64,000 nt of DNA from Streptomyces sp. 71268 (GCF_029392895.1 NZ_CP114200.1:3131001-3195000); one strand, 5' to 3'; numbered from the stretch's first letter, positions 19,518 to 28,701 are shown. A program made the numbers and translations. The notes: generated by a model from the sequence alone, not told the origin.

Positions 19518-20486
19518 TCAGGCGCTCGGGGCCCGGCGGTCCTCGCGTACGACCGTGGCGCCGTCGGCCGGGCTGGTGGCAACGCGGGCCGTGCGGCAGG
19601 TGCCGGAGGCGGCGAGCGCCGTGGCCACCTGCTGTGCGCTCGCCGCGTCCTTGGCCAGGAAGGCGCAGGTCGGGCCGGAGCCGGAGACCAGCGAGGCGAG
19701 CGCGCCCGCCTCGGTGCCGGCCCGCAGGGTGTCGGCGAGGGAGGGGCGCAGCGAGACCGCCGCGGCCTGCAGATCGTTGCTGGAGCCGTCCGGGCCCGCG
19801 GCCAGGGCGGCGGCGAGCTCGGTGGCGTCGCCGGCGCGCAGCGCGTCGAGGAGGGCGGCCGACGGCTCGGGCGCCGGCACGTCGTCGATGGTGTCGCCGG
19901 TGCCGCGCTCGGCGCGCAGCCGGTCGCACTCGCCGTAGACGGCGGGCGTCGAGAGCCCGCCGTCCGCCACGGCGAAGACCCAGTGGAAGGTGCCGCCGAC
20001 GGCGAGCGGGGTGAGCAGTTCGCCGCGGCCCCGGCCCAGCGCGGCCCCGCCCACCAGGCTGAACGGCACGTCGCTGCCCAGTTCGGCGCAGATGTCGAGG
20101 AGTTCCTCACGCCTCGCGCCGGTGTTCCACAACGCGTCGCAGGCCAGCAGCGCGCCGGCGCCGTCCGCGCTGCCGCCGGCCATGCCGCCGGCGACCGGGA
20201 TGTCCTTGGCGATGTGGATACGCACCTTCGGCTCGATCCCGTGCCGGGCGGCGAGCAGTTCGGCGGCCCGGGCGGCGAGGTTCGTACGGTCGCGGGGCAC
20301 CTGGTCGGCGTCCGGGCCCTCGACCGTGATCCGCAGCTCGTCGGCCGGGGTGACCGTGATCTCGTCGTACAGGCCGACGGCGAGGAAGACGTTGGCCAGG
20401 TCGTGGAATCCGTCCGGCCTGCGGCCACCCACCGCGAGCTGGGCGTTGACCTTGGCCGGGACGCGAACGGCGATGGAGTCGATCAC
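19518..20486 (-). CDS. ispE: 4-diphosphocytidyl-2-C-methyl-D-erythritol kinase
   Basis: GHMP kinase of the MEP isoprenoid pathway. 322 aa from GTG 20486; the frame remains open upstream but only VRVPAKVNAQL onward is family-like. The N-terminal PAKVNAQLAVGGRRPDGFHDL and the ATP loop PVAGGMAGGSADGAGALLAC (about 92-111) with ELGSDVPFSLVGG are diagnostic; SLVSGSGPTCAFL is the C-terminal GHMP motif. The usual NL of PAKINLxL is NA here. It lies between rsmA and the ABC-F gene, the customary actinobacterial order. Confidence 0.95.
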   Translation of the reverse strand: MIDSIAVRVPAKVNAQLAVGGRRPDGFHDLANVFLAVGLYDEITVTPADELRITVEGPDADQVPRDRTNLAARAAELLAARHGIEPKVRIHIAKDIPVAGGMAGGSADGAGALLACDALWNTGARREELLDICAELGSDVPFSLVGGAALGRGRGELLTPLAVGGTFHWVFAVADGGLSTPAVYGECDRLRAERGTGDTIDDVPAPEPSAALLDALRAGDATELAAALAAGPDGSSNDLQAAAVSLRPSLADTLRAGTEAGALASLVSGSGPTCAFLAKDAASAQQVATALAASGTCRTARVATSPADGATVVREDRRAPSA

Positions 20487-20678
20487 GGGCTCTTGGCTCC
20501 TCGGTTCCGGGGCCGCCACGGTGCGGGCGGCGACGGTTGGTGGTGATCGCACCCTACGGACTCCGGGTGACGGGCCGCTGGCCGGCGTCTCACCTGTCGC
20601 GCGCCCGGCTCCCGTGGCCGGCCCGTCGCGAGCCACGGCGCACGCGGGGCGCGCCGCCGGCGGCTCCCGCGCCGGGCC

Positions 20679-21653
20679 TCACTTGCCGGGGCCGTGCTCC
20701 GCGATCGCCGCGAACTCCTCCACCGTCAGCGACTCGCCGCGCGCCTGCGGCGACACCCCGGCGGCCACGAGCGCCGCCTCGGCGGCGGCGGCCGAACCGG
20801 CCCATCCGGCGAGCGCGGCCCGCAACGTCTTGCGGCGCTGCGCGAACGCGGCGTCCACGACCGCGAAGACCTCGGCGCGCGTGGCGCTGGTGCGCGGCGG
20901 CGCGGCGCGGCGGACCAGCGAGACGAGGCCGGAGTCCACGTTCGGGGCGGGCCAGAAGACGTTACGGCCGATCGCGCCGGCCCGCCTGACCTCCGCGTAC
21001 CAGGCGGCCTTCACCGACGGCACCCCGTACACCTTGGAGCCGGGCGGCGCCGCGAGCCGGTCGGCCACCTCGGCCTGCACCATGACCAGCGTCCGCTCGA
21101 TGCTGGGGAAGGTCGCGAGCATGTGCAGCAGGACGGGCACGGCGACGTTGTACGGCAGGTTGGCGACCAGTGCGGTGGGGGGCGGCCCGGGCAGTTCGGT
21201 GACGCGCATGGCGTCGGAGTGCACGAGCGCGAAGTGCTCGGCACGCTCCGGCAACCGGGCGGCCACGGTGCCGGGCAGCGCCGCGGCGAGCACGTCGTCG
21301 ATCTCCACCGCCGTGACCCACTCGGCCGCTTCGAGCAGCGCGAGGGTGAGCGAGCCGAGCCCGGGGCCGACCTCCACCACCGCGTCGTCCGGCCGCACCT
21401 CGGCGGTGCGGATGATGCGGCGCACCGTGTTGGCGTCGATCACGAAGTTCTGGCCGCGCTGCTTGGTGGGGCGCACCCCGAGCGCGGCGGCCAGTTCGCG
21501 GACGTCGGCGGGCCCGAGCAGCGCGGCCGACGGCTCGGCGGCGGGCCCGGAGGGCGGGGCTGCCGGGCCGGGGCTGGCCGGGGAGGCGGAGGCGGCGGGT
21601 CCGGAGGGGGCGGGGTCGCCGGCGCGGTCATCGGCGTCAGGGGTGGAGCTCAC
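20679..21653 (-). CDS. rsmA: 16S rRNA dimethyladenosine transferase
   Basis: Dimethylates the two adjacent adenines of helix 45 in 16S rRNA (KsgA). 324 aa from GTG 21653. The conserved part starts at [10 protein letters not shown] (64-73); motif I is [15 protein letters not shown] (92-106), motif II AVEIDD, and the catalytic NLPY is at 165-168. The first 45 residues are an Ala/Pro/Ser low-complexity extension, so a shorter start is possible, but no good internal ribosome site is seen. Upstream of ispE on the same strand with a 192-bp gap. Confidence 0.94.
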   Translation of the reverse strand: MSSTPDADDRAGDPAPSGPAASASPASPGPAAPPSGPAAEPSAALLGPADVRELAAALGVRPTKQRGQNFVIDANTVRRIIRTAEVRPDDAVVEVGPGLGSLTLALLEAAEWVTAVEIDDVLAAALPGTVAARLPERAEHFALVHSDAMRVTELPGPPPTALVANLPYNVAVPVLLHMLATFPSIERTLVMVQAEVADRLAAPPGSKVYGVPSVKAAWYAEVRRAGAIGRNVFWPAPNVDSGLVSLVRRAAPPRTSATRAEVFAVVDAAFAQRRKTLRAALAGWAGSAAAAEAALVAAGVSPQARGESLTVEEFAAIAEHGPGK

Positions 21654-21849
21654 CGCTTGAGTTTACGGCCCACGCCGCCAGCCCCCACCGCGCCCGCCCG
21701 CCCCCGGCCCACCCCGCGCGCCCGCTTCCGCGCGCCCACCCGGCCCACCGGGCCCCCGCGGGGCGGCGTCCCGCCGGCCCCGGCCCGGCCGGGCTGGGTA
21801 GGTCCGTGTCCTGCCGGCCCCGGTCCGGCCGCGCTCGGCAGGCCCGCGC

Positions 21850-22806
21850 TCAGTAGCCGAAGGCGCGCGCCGTGTTGGCGGCCACGGCCGTGGCCAACTC
21901 GTCCTCGCCGATCCCGCGCACGTCGGCCATGGCGCGCAGGGTCAGCGGGATCAGGTACGGGGCGTTGGGGCGACCCCGGTAGGGCATCGGGGTCAGGAAC
22001 GGGGCGTCCGTCTCGACCAGGACCCGGTCCAGCGGTGCGACGGCGAGCGCGTCGCGCAGCGGCTGGGCGTTCTTGAACGTGACGTTCCCGGCGAAGGACA
22101 GGTAGTAGCCGTGCTCCGCGCAGATCCGCGCCATCGCGGCGTCGCCCGAGTAGCAGTGGAAGACGACCGTCTCGGGCGCGCCCTCCTCGTCCAGCACCCG
22201 CAGCACGTCGTCGTGGGCCTCGCGGTCGTGGATGACGAGCGCCTTGCCGTGCCGCTTGGCGATGTCGATGTGGCGGCGGAAGGAAAGTTGCTGGGCGGCC
22301 ACGCCCTCCGGGCCGGTGCGGAAGTAGTCGAGCCCCGTCTCGCCGACGCCGCGCACCTGCGGCAGCGCCGCCAGCGCGTCGATCTCCGCCAGGGCCTCGT
22401 CCAGCGCGGCGTCGCCGCCGGCCGGGCGCGCCGGGCGCGGCCGCCCGCCGCCCGACTGGTTCCCCTCGGGGTCGCCGAGCACGAGGCGCGGGGCCTCGTT
22501 CGGGTGCAGGGCCACGGTGGCCCACACGGCCTCGTACGCGGCGGCCGTCTCGGCCGCCCAGCGCGAACCCGCCAGGTCGCAGCCGACCTGGACGACCGTC
22601 GTCACCCCGACCGACGCGGCCTTGGCCAACGCCTCGTCCACCGTGCCCCGCTGCATGTCCAGGTGGGTGTGCGAGTCGGCCACCGCCACCCGCAGGGGCT
22701 CCGGCAGCGGCGGGGGCGCGTCCTTGGACCGGCCAGCGCCCCCCTTGCCGCCGCCCGGGGCGGCGGGAGCGCCGCCGTTGGTGCTGGTGTGTGCCGTCTC
22801 CGCCAT
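21850..22806 (-). CDS. TatD-family metal-dependent hydrolase/DNase
   Basis: 318 aa from ATG 22806 (MAETAHT); upstream in-frame residues are Pro/Arg junk. TIM-barrel metal ligands: DSHTHLD (H46, H48), GETGLDYF (E), VIHDREAHDD (H), HCYSGD (H) and VLVETDAPFLTP (D). A Gly/Pro/Arg insert of about 20 residues follows the GDPEGN segment. It precedes rsmA in the standard TatD-rsmA-ispE arrangement. TatD enzymes are 3'-5' exonucleases acting in DNA repair; the N-terminal 38 residues are disordered-looking. Confidence 0.93.
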   Translation of the reverse strand: MAETAHTSTNGGAPAAPGGGKGGAGRSKDAPPPLPEPLRVAVADSHTHLDMQRGTVDEALAKAASVGVTTVVQVGCDLAGSRWAAETAAAYEAVWATVALHPNEAPRLVLGDPEGNQSGGGRPRPARPAGGDAALDEALAEIDALAALPQVRGVGETGLDYFRTGPEGVAAQQLSFRRHIDIAKRHGKALVIHDREAHDDVLRVLDEEGAPETVVFHCYSGDAAMARICAEHGYYLSFAGNVTFKNAQPLRDALAVAPLDRVLVETDAPFLTPMPYRGRPNAPYLIPLTLRAMADVRGIGEDELATAVAANTARAFGY

Positions 22807-22962
22807 GGTCGCGATTGTAAGGAGCGCCCCGCGCGACCGACGGGCCGGCATGGTCGGGGGCGGGTGGCGGGGCGGGGCACGCCGGGCGGCGGCGTGGGGG
22901 CGGGACGCTCGCGGCGTGGACGGGGGCGGGGCCCCGCCCACGCCGCCGGCGCCCGCGCCGGC

Positions 22963-23409
22963 TCACTTGCGGTGGAACGGCCAGAGGTCCGCGAGGTGCC
23001 AGTGGTGACCGTCGGTCGGGTTCGCCGCCGGAGCGGAGGCCCGGGCGTCGGCGGTGCGCTGGCCGGGCGTCCGCCCGTACGACATGGCCCGCGACGCCGA
23101 GGTGACCTGGCCCGACCGCATGATGCGCAGCACGTGCGCGCCGCAGTTGAGGCAGGTCGGCTGGGTGAGCGGGGAGGGCACCCGCTCGCCGCCCGCGTGG
23201 TAGCTGACGTACGCCTGCCCGAGGGCGTCCACGTGGTGCTCGATGTCGTACGCCTGCTCCCAGCCGTGCCCGCAGTGCATGCAGGCGAACGCGTACGCCT
23301 CGTGCGCGGCCGGCGCGCCGGCCGTGGCGCCGGACGGCGCGGCCTGTGCGCGGGCGAGCGCCTCGGGTATGGAATGGCTACCGCCGGTTGTTCCTGTGGT
23401 CTCGCTCAT
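22963..23409 (-). CDS. Conserved zinc-ribbon-like hypothetical protein
   Basis: 148 aa from ATG 23409, with GAGGAGCTGCC before the start. Two CxxC pairs, CMHCGHGW (about 43-50) and CLNCG (about 86-90), would bind one zinc. An HHWHLADLWPFHRK tail is His- and Trp-rich and ends the protein. No enzyme motif. It sits between rsmI and tatD on the same strand, as a conserved streptomycete neighbour. Function unknown. Confidence 0.8.
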   Translation of the reverse strand: MSETTGTTGGSHSIPEALARAQAAPSGATAGAPAAHEAYAFACMHCGHGWEQAYDIEHHVDALGQAYVSYHAGGERVPSPLTQPTCLNCGAHVLRIMRSGQVTSASRAMSYGRTPGQRTADARASAPAANPTDGHHWHLADLWPFHRK

Positions 23410-23540
23410 GGCAGCTCCTCTTGTCCGTGGGACAAGCCTTCCGGGATCGGGGATTTCCCCCCGCGTCCAGTGGACTCCCGTGAGCGTGCTCGCGCAGTAG
23501 GCGTTTCCACTCCTTGAGGCAAACTTGAATAGCCGGTGCC

Positions 23541-23569
23541 AAAGGGACCGAATGCGCGGTCCAACCTTT
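23541..23569 (-). ncRNA. Stem-loop in putative 5' leader
   Basis: On the minus strand GGACCG-CGCATT-CGGTCC forms a perfect 6-bp stem, extended by AAAGG/CTTT pairing around a bulge. It is 130 nt before the zinc-ribbon start. A regulatory leader element is possible; no named family is recognised. Confidence 0.3.
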
Positions 23570-23588
23570 GCTTTTCGCGGTGAGCCCT

Positions 23589-23681
23589 TTACCTTCCACG
23601 GGGTTCCGGCCTGTACGCCCGAAGCGGAGGTGAACACGTTTTCGCAGCGTACGCGCTCGCCTTCGCAGTAGTGGCGCTCAT
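23589..23681 (-). CDS. Possible 30-aa small ORF
   Basis: ATG 23681 is preceded by GAAGGG 6 nt upstream. The product begins MSATTAKASAYAAKTC and ends in a Pro/Arg-rich stretch. The good ribosome site is the only support; it could be a leader peptide or chance. Confidence 0.25.
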   Translation of the reverse strand: MSATTAKASAYAAKTCSPPLRAYRPEPRGR

Positions 23682-24150
23682 ACGAGTCCCTTCGACGCCC
23701 GCCCCGCTACCCGGCCCGCACCCGCTCGCGCACGGCCCCCGCGCGACCGTCAGGAAATCCCCGTACCTGCCAAGCGCCACGCGCCGCACTCATATCACTT
23801 CGCTAACGCGCTCCGGTCACTCCATTTCCCGATCGGTCTCCACCGGGGCGATTCCCGGAAATGCGGAGGAGCTTCTCTCATAAGCGGTCACGTCAAATAC
23901 CGAACGTGCCCACGGGAAAACGGGCGGACGGTCAACGCATTTACCTGCGCCCTACATTCGGGCACACCGAGCACGCCGAGCACTCCTCGGCCGGCGACGT
24001 CCCGGTCACGCGCACCGGGGCGCACCACGAGCGCGCCACCCGTCAGACGACCGCCGGCGCTCAGCCGGCGCCCCGGCGCGCGCGGACCAGCGCCTGATCC
24101 GCGCGGACCCGCGCCCCGGCCCGCACGGACCAGCGCCCAGCCCGGCGGCG

Positions 24151-25011
24151 TTAGCCCGCGTTCTTCGCCGCCACCACCGCGTCGAACACCTCGCGCTTGG
24201 GCAGCCCGGTCTCGGCCGCCACCGCCGCGATGGCCTCCTTGCGCCGCTCCCCCGCCTCCTCCTCGCGGACCGCGACCCGGCGGGCCAGCTCGGCGGGGGT
24301 CAGGTCCTGCGGCCCGGGCTCGGGCGCGCCCTCGACGACGAGGGTGATCTCGCCCCGTACGTCACCGGCGGCCCACGCGGCCAGCTCGGCCAGCGAGCCC
24401 CGCTTGACCTCCTCGTACGTCTTGGTCAGCTCCCGGCACACGGCCGCCCGCCGGTCCGCGCCGAACACCTCGGCCATGGCCCGCAGCGTCTCGGCCACCC
24501 GGTGCGGGGACTCGAAGTACACGAGCGTGCGGCGCTCGGCCGCGACCTCGCGCAGCCGGCTGAGCCGCTCGCCGGCCTTGCGCGGCGGGAAGCCCTCGAA
24601 GCAGAAGCGGTCCACCGGCAGCCCGGAGACGGCGAGCGCGGTGAGCACGGCGGACGGGCCGGGCACGGCCGTGACGGTGATGTCGCGCTCGACGGCGGCG
24701 GCGACGAGGCGGTAGCCGGGGTCGGAGACCGAGGGCATGCCGGCGTCGGTGACCAGCAACACCCGCGCGCCCCCCTCCAGCGCGGCCACCAGGTCCGGCG
24801 TGCGAGCCGACTCGTTGCCCTCGAAGTAGGAGACGACGCGCGCGGTCGGCCGCACGTCCAGGGCCTGGGTCAGCCGGCGCAGCCGTCGGGTGTCCTCGGC
24901 CGCGATCACCTCGGCCGCGACCAGCTCCGCGGCCAGCCGCGGCGGCGCGTCGGCCGGGTCGCCGATCGGGGTCCCTGCGAGTACGAGTGTTCCGCTCACC
25001 GTTCCAGTCAC
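24151..25011 (-). CDS. rsmI: 16S rRNA (cytidine-1402-2'-O)-methyltransferase
   Basis: SAM-dependent ribose methylation of C1402 in 16S rRNA. 286 aa from GTG 25011. Tetrapyrrole-methylase-fold motifs: LVLAGTPIGDPADAPPR (about 9-25; the usual LYLVATPIGNL form is modified to GD), AAEDTRRLRRL, VLLVTDAGMPSVSDPGYRLV, VTAVPGPSAVLTALAVSGLP, FEGFPPRKAGER and VYFESPHRVAETL. Divergent from the pmt gene, a pairing conserved in actinobacteria. Confidence 0.95.
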   Translation of the reverse strand: MTGTVSGTLVLAGTPIGDPADAPPRLAAELVAAEVIAAEDTRRLRRLTQALDVRPTARVVSYFEGNESARTPDLVAALEGGARVLLVTDAGMPSVSDPGYRLVAAAVERDITVTAVPGPSAVLTALAVSGLPVDRFCFEGFPPRKAGERLSRLREVAAERRTLVYFESPHRVAETLRAMAEVFGADRRAAVCRELTKTYEEVKRGSLAELAAWAAGDVRGEITLVVEGAPEPGPQDLTPAELARRVAVREEEAGERRKEAIAAVAAETGLPKREVFDAVVAAKNAG

Positions 25012-25157
25012 GGCCCCATCCTCCCAGCCGGGCGGCTCGGCGCCGGCCGGGGCTGACCGGGGCCGGGCCGCGGTCCCCGGGGTTCCGGCCCCCGGCGGAC
25101 ACGGCCGGGCAGCGCCGCCCCCGCGACTGACGACAGGCCGTTCCCTACGATGGCGCG

Positions 25158-26924
25158 GTGACGAGTGACACCGCGACCCACGCCCAGCGGGGCCAAGCCG
25201 CCGAACAGCAGCCGCTGCCCTGGCAGCTCAGGCTGCGCCGATTCGGTTACGCGGGCCGGGCGCGGACCGACGTCCGTGACCGCCTGGTGCCGCCCTTCCC
25301 CGAGCCCGGCACCCGGCTGTGGACGGCACTCGGCATCGGCCCGCTCCCGGCAGACCGCCTGGCCCGCTGGTTGGGCTGGATCGGCCCGCTGCTGGTCGCG
25401 CTGTTCGCCGGACTGCTCAGGTTCTGGCGCCTCGGCAGCCCGAACGAGGTCATATTCGACGAGACGTACTACGCCAAGGACGCCTGGTCACTGCTCCAGT
25501 ACGGCTACGAGGGGACCTGGAGCAAGAACGCCAACGACCAGATCATCGCCGACCCGCAGCGCATCCCGCTCAGCGACGCCCCGTCGTACGTCGTCCACCC
25601 GCCGGTCGGCAAGTGGGTCATCGCGCTCGGCGAGCAGTTCTTCGGTCTGAACCCGTTCGGCTGGCGCTTCATGGTGGCGCTGCTCGGCACCCTGTCGGTG
25701 CTCATGCTGTGCCGCATCGGGCGGCGGCTGTTCCGCTCCACGGCCCTCGGCTGCCTGGCCGGCGGCCTGCTCGCGGTCGACGGGCTGCACTTCGTGATGA
25801 GCCGCACCGCGCTGCTCGACCTGGTGCTGATGTTCTTCATCCTGGCGGCGTTCGGCGCCCTGCTGGTCGACCGTGACCAGGCCCGGGCCCGGCTCGCGGC
25901 GGCGCTGCCCGTCGGCGCCGACGGCCTGGCCAGGCCGGACGCCACGGTCGCCGAACGGCTCGGCCTCGGCTGGCGCCCCTGGCGCATCGTGGCCGGCGTG
26001 AGCCTGGGCCTGGCGTGCGGCACCAAGTGGAACGGGCTGTACGTGCTGGCCGCGTTCGGCCTGATGACCGTCGTCTGGGACGCGGGAGCCCGGCGCACCG
26101 CGGGTGCCTGGCACCCCTACCGCACGGCCCTGCGCCGCGACGTGCCGTGGGCGTTCCTGGCCACCGTGCCGGTCGCGATCGCCACCTACGTCGCCTCCTG
26201 GGCCGGTTGGTTCGCCAACAGCGGCAGCCACAGCGAGGAGTTGGGCTGGCGCCACAGCGGCTACTTCCGGCACTGGGCCGAGACCGACGGCGGCCACTCG
26301 TCGGACGGCGCCTTCGCCTGGCTGCTCAACCCGCTGCGCAGCCTGTGGCACTACGAGAAGGAGGTCTACGACTTCCACGTGGGCCTCGACTCGCCTCACA
26401 CGTACCAGTCCAACCCGTGGACCTGGCTGATCCAGTCGCGCCCCGTGTCCTACTTCTACGAGTCGCCGGAGCCCGGCACCGTCGGCTGCCCGTCCGACAC
26501 CTCCGAGAAGTGCGCCCGCGAGGTCCTCGCGCTCGGCACGCCGCTGCTGTGGTGGGCGGCCTGCTTCGCGCTCCTCTACCTCCTCTACCGCTGGGCCCTG
26601 CGCCGCGACTGGCGCGCGGGCGCCATCCTGGGCGCCACGGCGGCCGGACTGCTCCCCTGGTTCGCGTACCAGGACCGCACGATCTTCTCCTTCTACGCGG
26701 TGGTCTTCGTACCCTTCCTGTGCCTCGCGGTCGCCATGCTGCTCGGCGCCGTCGTCGGCCCCCCCGGCGCCACCGAACGCCGCCGCGCCATCGGCGCGGT
26801 CGGCGCGGGCGCGCTGGTCCTGCTGATCGTCTGGAACTTCATCTACTTCTTCCCGATCTACACGGGGCAGGCCATCCCGCTGGAGGCGTGGCGGGATCGG
26901 ATGTGGCTGGATACGTGGATTTAG
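25158..26924 (+). CDS. pmt: Dolichyl-phosphate-mannose-protein mannosyltransferase (PMT, GT39)
   Basis: Polytopic membrane enzyme moving mannose from polyprenyl-phosphate-mannose to Ser/Thr of exported proteins. 588 aa from GTG 25158. The catalytic DE pair is in FDETYYAKDAWSLLQYGYEG (about residues 99-118), and the HPPVGKW and CGTKWNG segments are family-typical. About 10-11 hydrophobic helices are visible; the cytosolic N-terminus (about 70 residues) is hydrophilic. Divergent from rsmI. It is followed directly by the CRISPR region. Confidence 0.94.
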   Translation: MTSDTATHAQRGQAAEQQPLPWQLRLRRFGYAGRARTDVRDRLVPPFPEPGTRLWTALGIGPLPADRLARWLGWIGPLLVALFAGLLRFWRLGSPNEVIFDETYYAKDAWSLLQYGYEGTWSKNANDQIIADPQRIPLSDAPSYVVHPPVGKWVIALGEQFFGLNPFGWRFMVALLGTLSVLMLCRIGRRLFRSTALGCLAGGLLAVDGLHFVMSRTALLDLVLMFFILAAFGALLVDRDQARARLAAALPVGADGLARPDATVAERLGLGWRPWRIVAGVSLGLACGTKWNGLYVLAAFGLMTVVWDAGARRTAGAWHPYRTALRRDVPWAFLATVPVAIATYVASWAGWFANSGSHSEELGWRHSGYFRHWAETDGGHSSDGAFAWLLNPLRSLWHYEKEVYDFHVGLDSPHTYQSNPWTWLIQSRPVSYFYESPEPGTVGCPSDTSEKCAREVLALGTPLLWWAACFALLYLLYRWALRRDWRAGAILGATAAGLLPWFAYQDRTIFSFYAVVFVPFLCLAVAMLLGAVVGPPGATERRRAIGAVGAGALVLLIVWNFIYFFPIYTGQAIPLEAWRDRMWLDTWI

Positions 26925-26984
26925 GCGGGGTCTGCAGGAACGGGGAATCGGAGTGCTATGCCGGCTTTTCCGGGACTGGCCGAT

Positions 26985-27050
26985 AGGTCGCGAGCGGCGA
27001 AAGTTGCAAAACACCGGGCTGCCGCCGAGTAAACCCGCAGGTCAATTGCT
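26985..27050 (+). promoter_or_regulatory. Candidate CRISPR leader
   Basis: An AT-richer stretch (GAAAGTTGCAAAACACC near 26999, GTAAACC, GTCAATTGCT) directly before the first repeat. The repeat polarity fits transcription to the right, so this side should be the leader. Inference only. Confidence 0.45.
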
Positions 27051-27502
27051 CTGGTCCCCGCGCGCGGGGGTGGTCCCTCGTCGGGCGGCGTCTCGTGCAC
27101 GATGTAGCGCTGGTCCCCGCGCGCGCGGGGGTGGTCCCGGGCGTGGTCGGCGTCGTGGGGTGCGATCAAGCTGGTCCCCGCGCGTGCGGGGGTGGTCCTG
27201 GCTCAGCGGCCGTCGGCTCTGCGGGCGGGGCCTGGTCCCCGCGCGTGCGGGGGTGGTCCCTGCAGAGCACGGTGCAACGCCGCGCGTGCCTGCTGGTCCC
27301 CGCGCGTGCGGGGGTGGTCCCACCTCCAAGCGCGGACAACACGGACGCGGCCGCTGGTCCCCGCGCCTGCGGGGGTGGTCCCGCCATATCGGCATACCGG
27401 GCCAAGCGCCGGGGCTGGTCCCCGCGCGTGCGGGGATGACCCCGCGGCGTACTCCTCGACCTGCATTCGAGGGGCCTGGTCCCCGCGCGCGGGGATGGTC
27501 CC
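27051..27502 (+). CRISPR. Type I-E-like CRISPR array: 8 repeats, 7 spacers
   Basis: Repeats of 29 nt start at 27051, 27110, 27171, 27232, 27293, 27354, 27415 and 27476. The core is GGTCCCCGCGCGTGCGGGGG followed by TGGTCCC; CCCCGC/GCGGGG forms the crRNA hairpin. All seven spacers are exactly 32 nt (27078-27109, 27139-27170, 27200-27231, 27261-27292, 27322-27353, 27383-27414, 27444-27475), which matches type I-E. The first and last repeats are both 27 nt through loss of one GC-step in the stem; repeats 7 and 8 have GGGGATG in place of GGGGGTG, the degeneration expected at the distal end. No cas gene is present anywhere in the window. Confidence 0.97.
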
Positions 27503-27592
27503 ACCGACGCCGCCCTGAACCATGACGGAGCGACAGCGACGAACAGCCGGCGCCCCGCCAGAGTGTCAGTGGGATGGTCTACCGTCCGACGC

Positions 27593-28588
27593 ATGGCCAC
27601 CGACGCGCTCCCGATCAAGCCCGGCGACGTCCGCACGCGCGAGGAGATCAAACCCGTGCTGGGCGGCAGCCTGTACGGCGGCATCGTCCCGGCCGACGAG
27701 AAGGCCAATGTGCTGCTGTTCTCGGACGCCGAGGCCGGGGCCGAGTACGGCTATGACGACGGCTGGCTGCAGGAGGAGGACGAGCTCGGGCCCGTCTTCG
27801 AATACACCGGCGCCGGCCGCAGTGACCAGGTCTTCGATGGCCCGCTGGGGCAGAAAAACTCCGCCATCCTCAACCACGCCGACAAGGGGCGCACGCTGCA
27901 CCTCTTCGTCGCGGTGGGCACGGTGCCCGGCAGAAAGGCCAAGCGTCACCGCTACGTCGGGGCGTTCGAGCTCGACGCGGCCGAGCCGTACGTGATGCGG
28001 CAAACCCCGGGCAAGGGCGGCGTGCTCCGCAGGGCCATCATCTTTCGGCTGCGCCCCACCGGCGCCTTCCAGCGGTCGGCTGATGATGAGATCCCGCCCG
28101 CGCAGCACACCGAGATGGAACTGGTCCCCGCCGACGTCACCACCAGCAGCATGGTCGAGCCGGAGCAGAACAAGACCCGACAGGGGGAGCGGGCCGCAGT
28201 TGCCGCCACCGCCGTGCGGCGACGGGAGGCCGAGCTGAGCGAGGCGTTCGAGGCCCATCTCACGGCGCGGGGCCATGCGGTGGGACGGTTCCAGATACGG
28301 CTCAAGGGCAAGACCTCCACCCTGCTCACCGACCTGTACGACGCCACCGACCACGTGTTGTACGAGGTCAAGGGCAGCACCAGGCGGGAGTCGGTGCGGA
28401 TGGCGCTGGGTCAACTCCTGGACTACGGGCGCTACGTCCGTACCGACGCCGAGCCGGACGTGCCGCCCGCCCTGGTCGTCCTGCTGCCCGGGCTGCCCGA
28501 CGCGGACCTGGTGGAGCTCCTCACGGACCACGGTGTGGGCCTGATCCACCGCGTGGGTGAGACGGACGAGTTCGTCACGGCCACCTGA
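27593..28588 (+). CDS. Predicted PD-(D/E)XK endonuclease with SRA-like N-terminal region
   Basis: 331 aa from ATG 27593; TACCGT (27580-27585) is 7 nt before it, suggesting a leaderless message. GTG 27563 is an alternative. The C-terminal domain (about 210-325) carries a nuclease site: LLTDLYDATDHVLYEVKG gives D247, E258 and K260, followed by RMALGQLLDYGRY. The N-terminal half has GPVFEYTGAGRSDQVF and GQKNSAILNHADKGRTLHLF, resembling the YDG/SRA-type modified-base readers of type IV restriction enzymes. The link to SRA is by eye and tentative. Alone beside the CRISPR array, it looks like a defence gene cutting modified foreign DNA. Confidence 0.75.
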   Translation: MATDALPIKPGDVRTREEIKPVLGGSLYGGIVPADEKANVLLFSDAEAGAEYGYDDGWLQEEDELGPVFEYTGAGRSDQVFDGPLGQKNSAILNHADKGRTLHLFVAVGTVPGRKAKRHRYVGAFELDAAEPYVMRQTPGKGGVLRRAIIFRLRPTGAFQRSADDEIPPAQHTEMELVPADVTTSSMVEPEQNKTRQGERAAVAATAVRRREAELSEAFEAHLTARGHAVGRFQIRLKGKTSTLLTDLYDATDHVLYEVKGSTRRESVRMALGQLLDYGRYVRTDAEPDVPPALVVLLPGLPDADLVELLTDHGVGLIHRVGETDEFVTAT

Positions 28589-28651
28589 CGGCTCCGGGCA
28601 ACAGAGGGCGGGCAAAGGTTTACGAAGAGTGCCGGTAGAGTGCCCCGCGCC

Positions 28652-28678
28652 GCCCCCTTCAGCAACTGACGAGGGGGC
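28652..28678 (+). promoter_or_regulatory. Hairpin in 5' leader of penicillin-binding protein gene
   Basis: GCCCCCT-TCAG-CAA-CTGA-CG-AGGGGGC folds into an 11-bp bulged stem, 23 nt before the ATG. It could be a late terminator for the nuclease gene or a leader control element. Confidence 0.45.
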
Positions 28679-28701
28679 TGAGGAACTGTGGGGGTTCTCG
28701 A

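Larger units (their letters stand above)
23410..24150. other. 741-bp region without an established gene
   Basis: It lies between rsmI and the zinc-ribbon gene and is less GC-rich than its surroundings (23500-23960). On the minus strand TTGACG (23891-23896) could be a -35 box, but no good -10 follows. It contains a hairpin at 23541-23569 and a possible 30-codon ORF at 23589-23681. It may be the long 5' leader of the zinc-ribbon gene. No tRNA or known riboswitch could be recognised by eye. Confidence 0.5.

Noticed and set aside
27444..27475. Array ending at repeat 7 with repeat 8 as chance
   Set aside because: Repeat 8 follows a spacer of exactly 32 nt and matches the consensus except for the same 2-nt deletion as repeat 1, so it belongs to the array.
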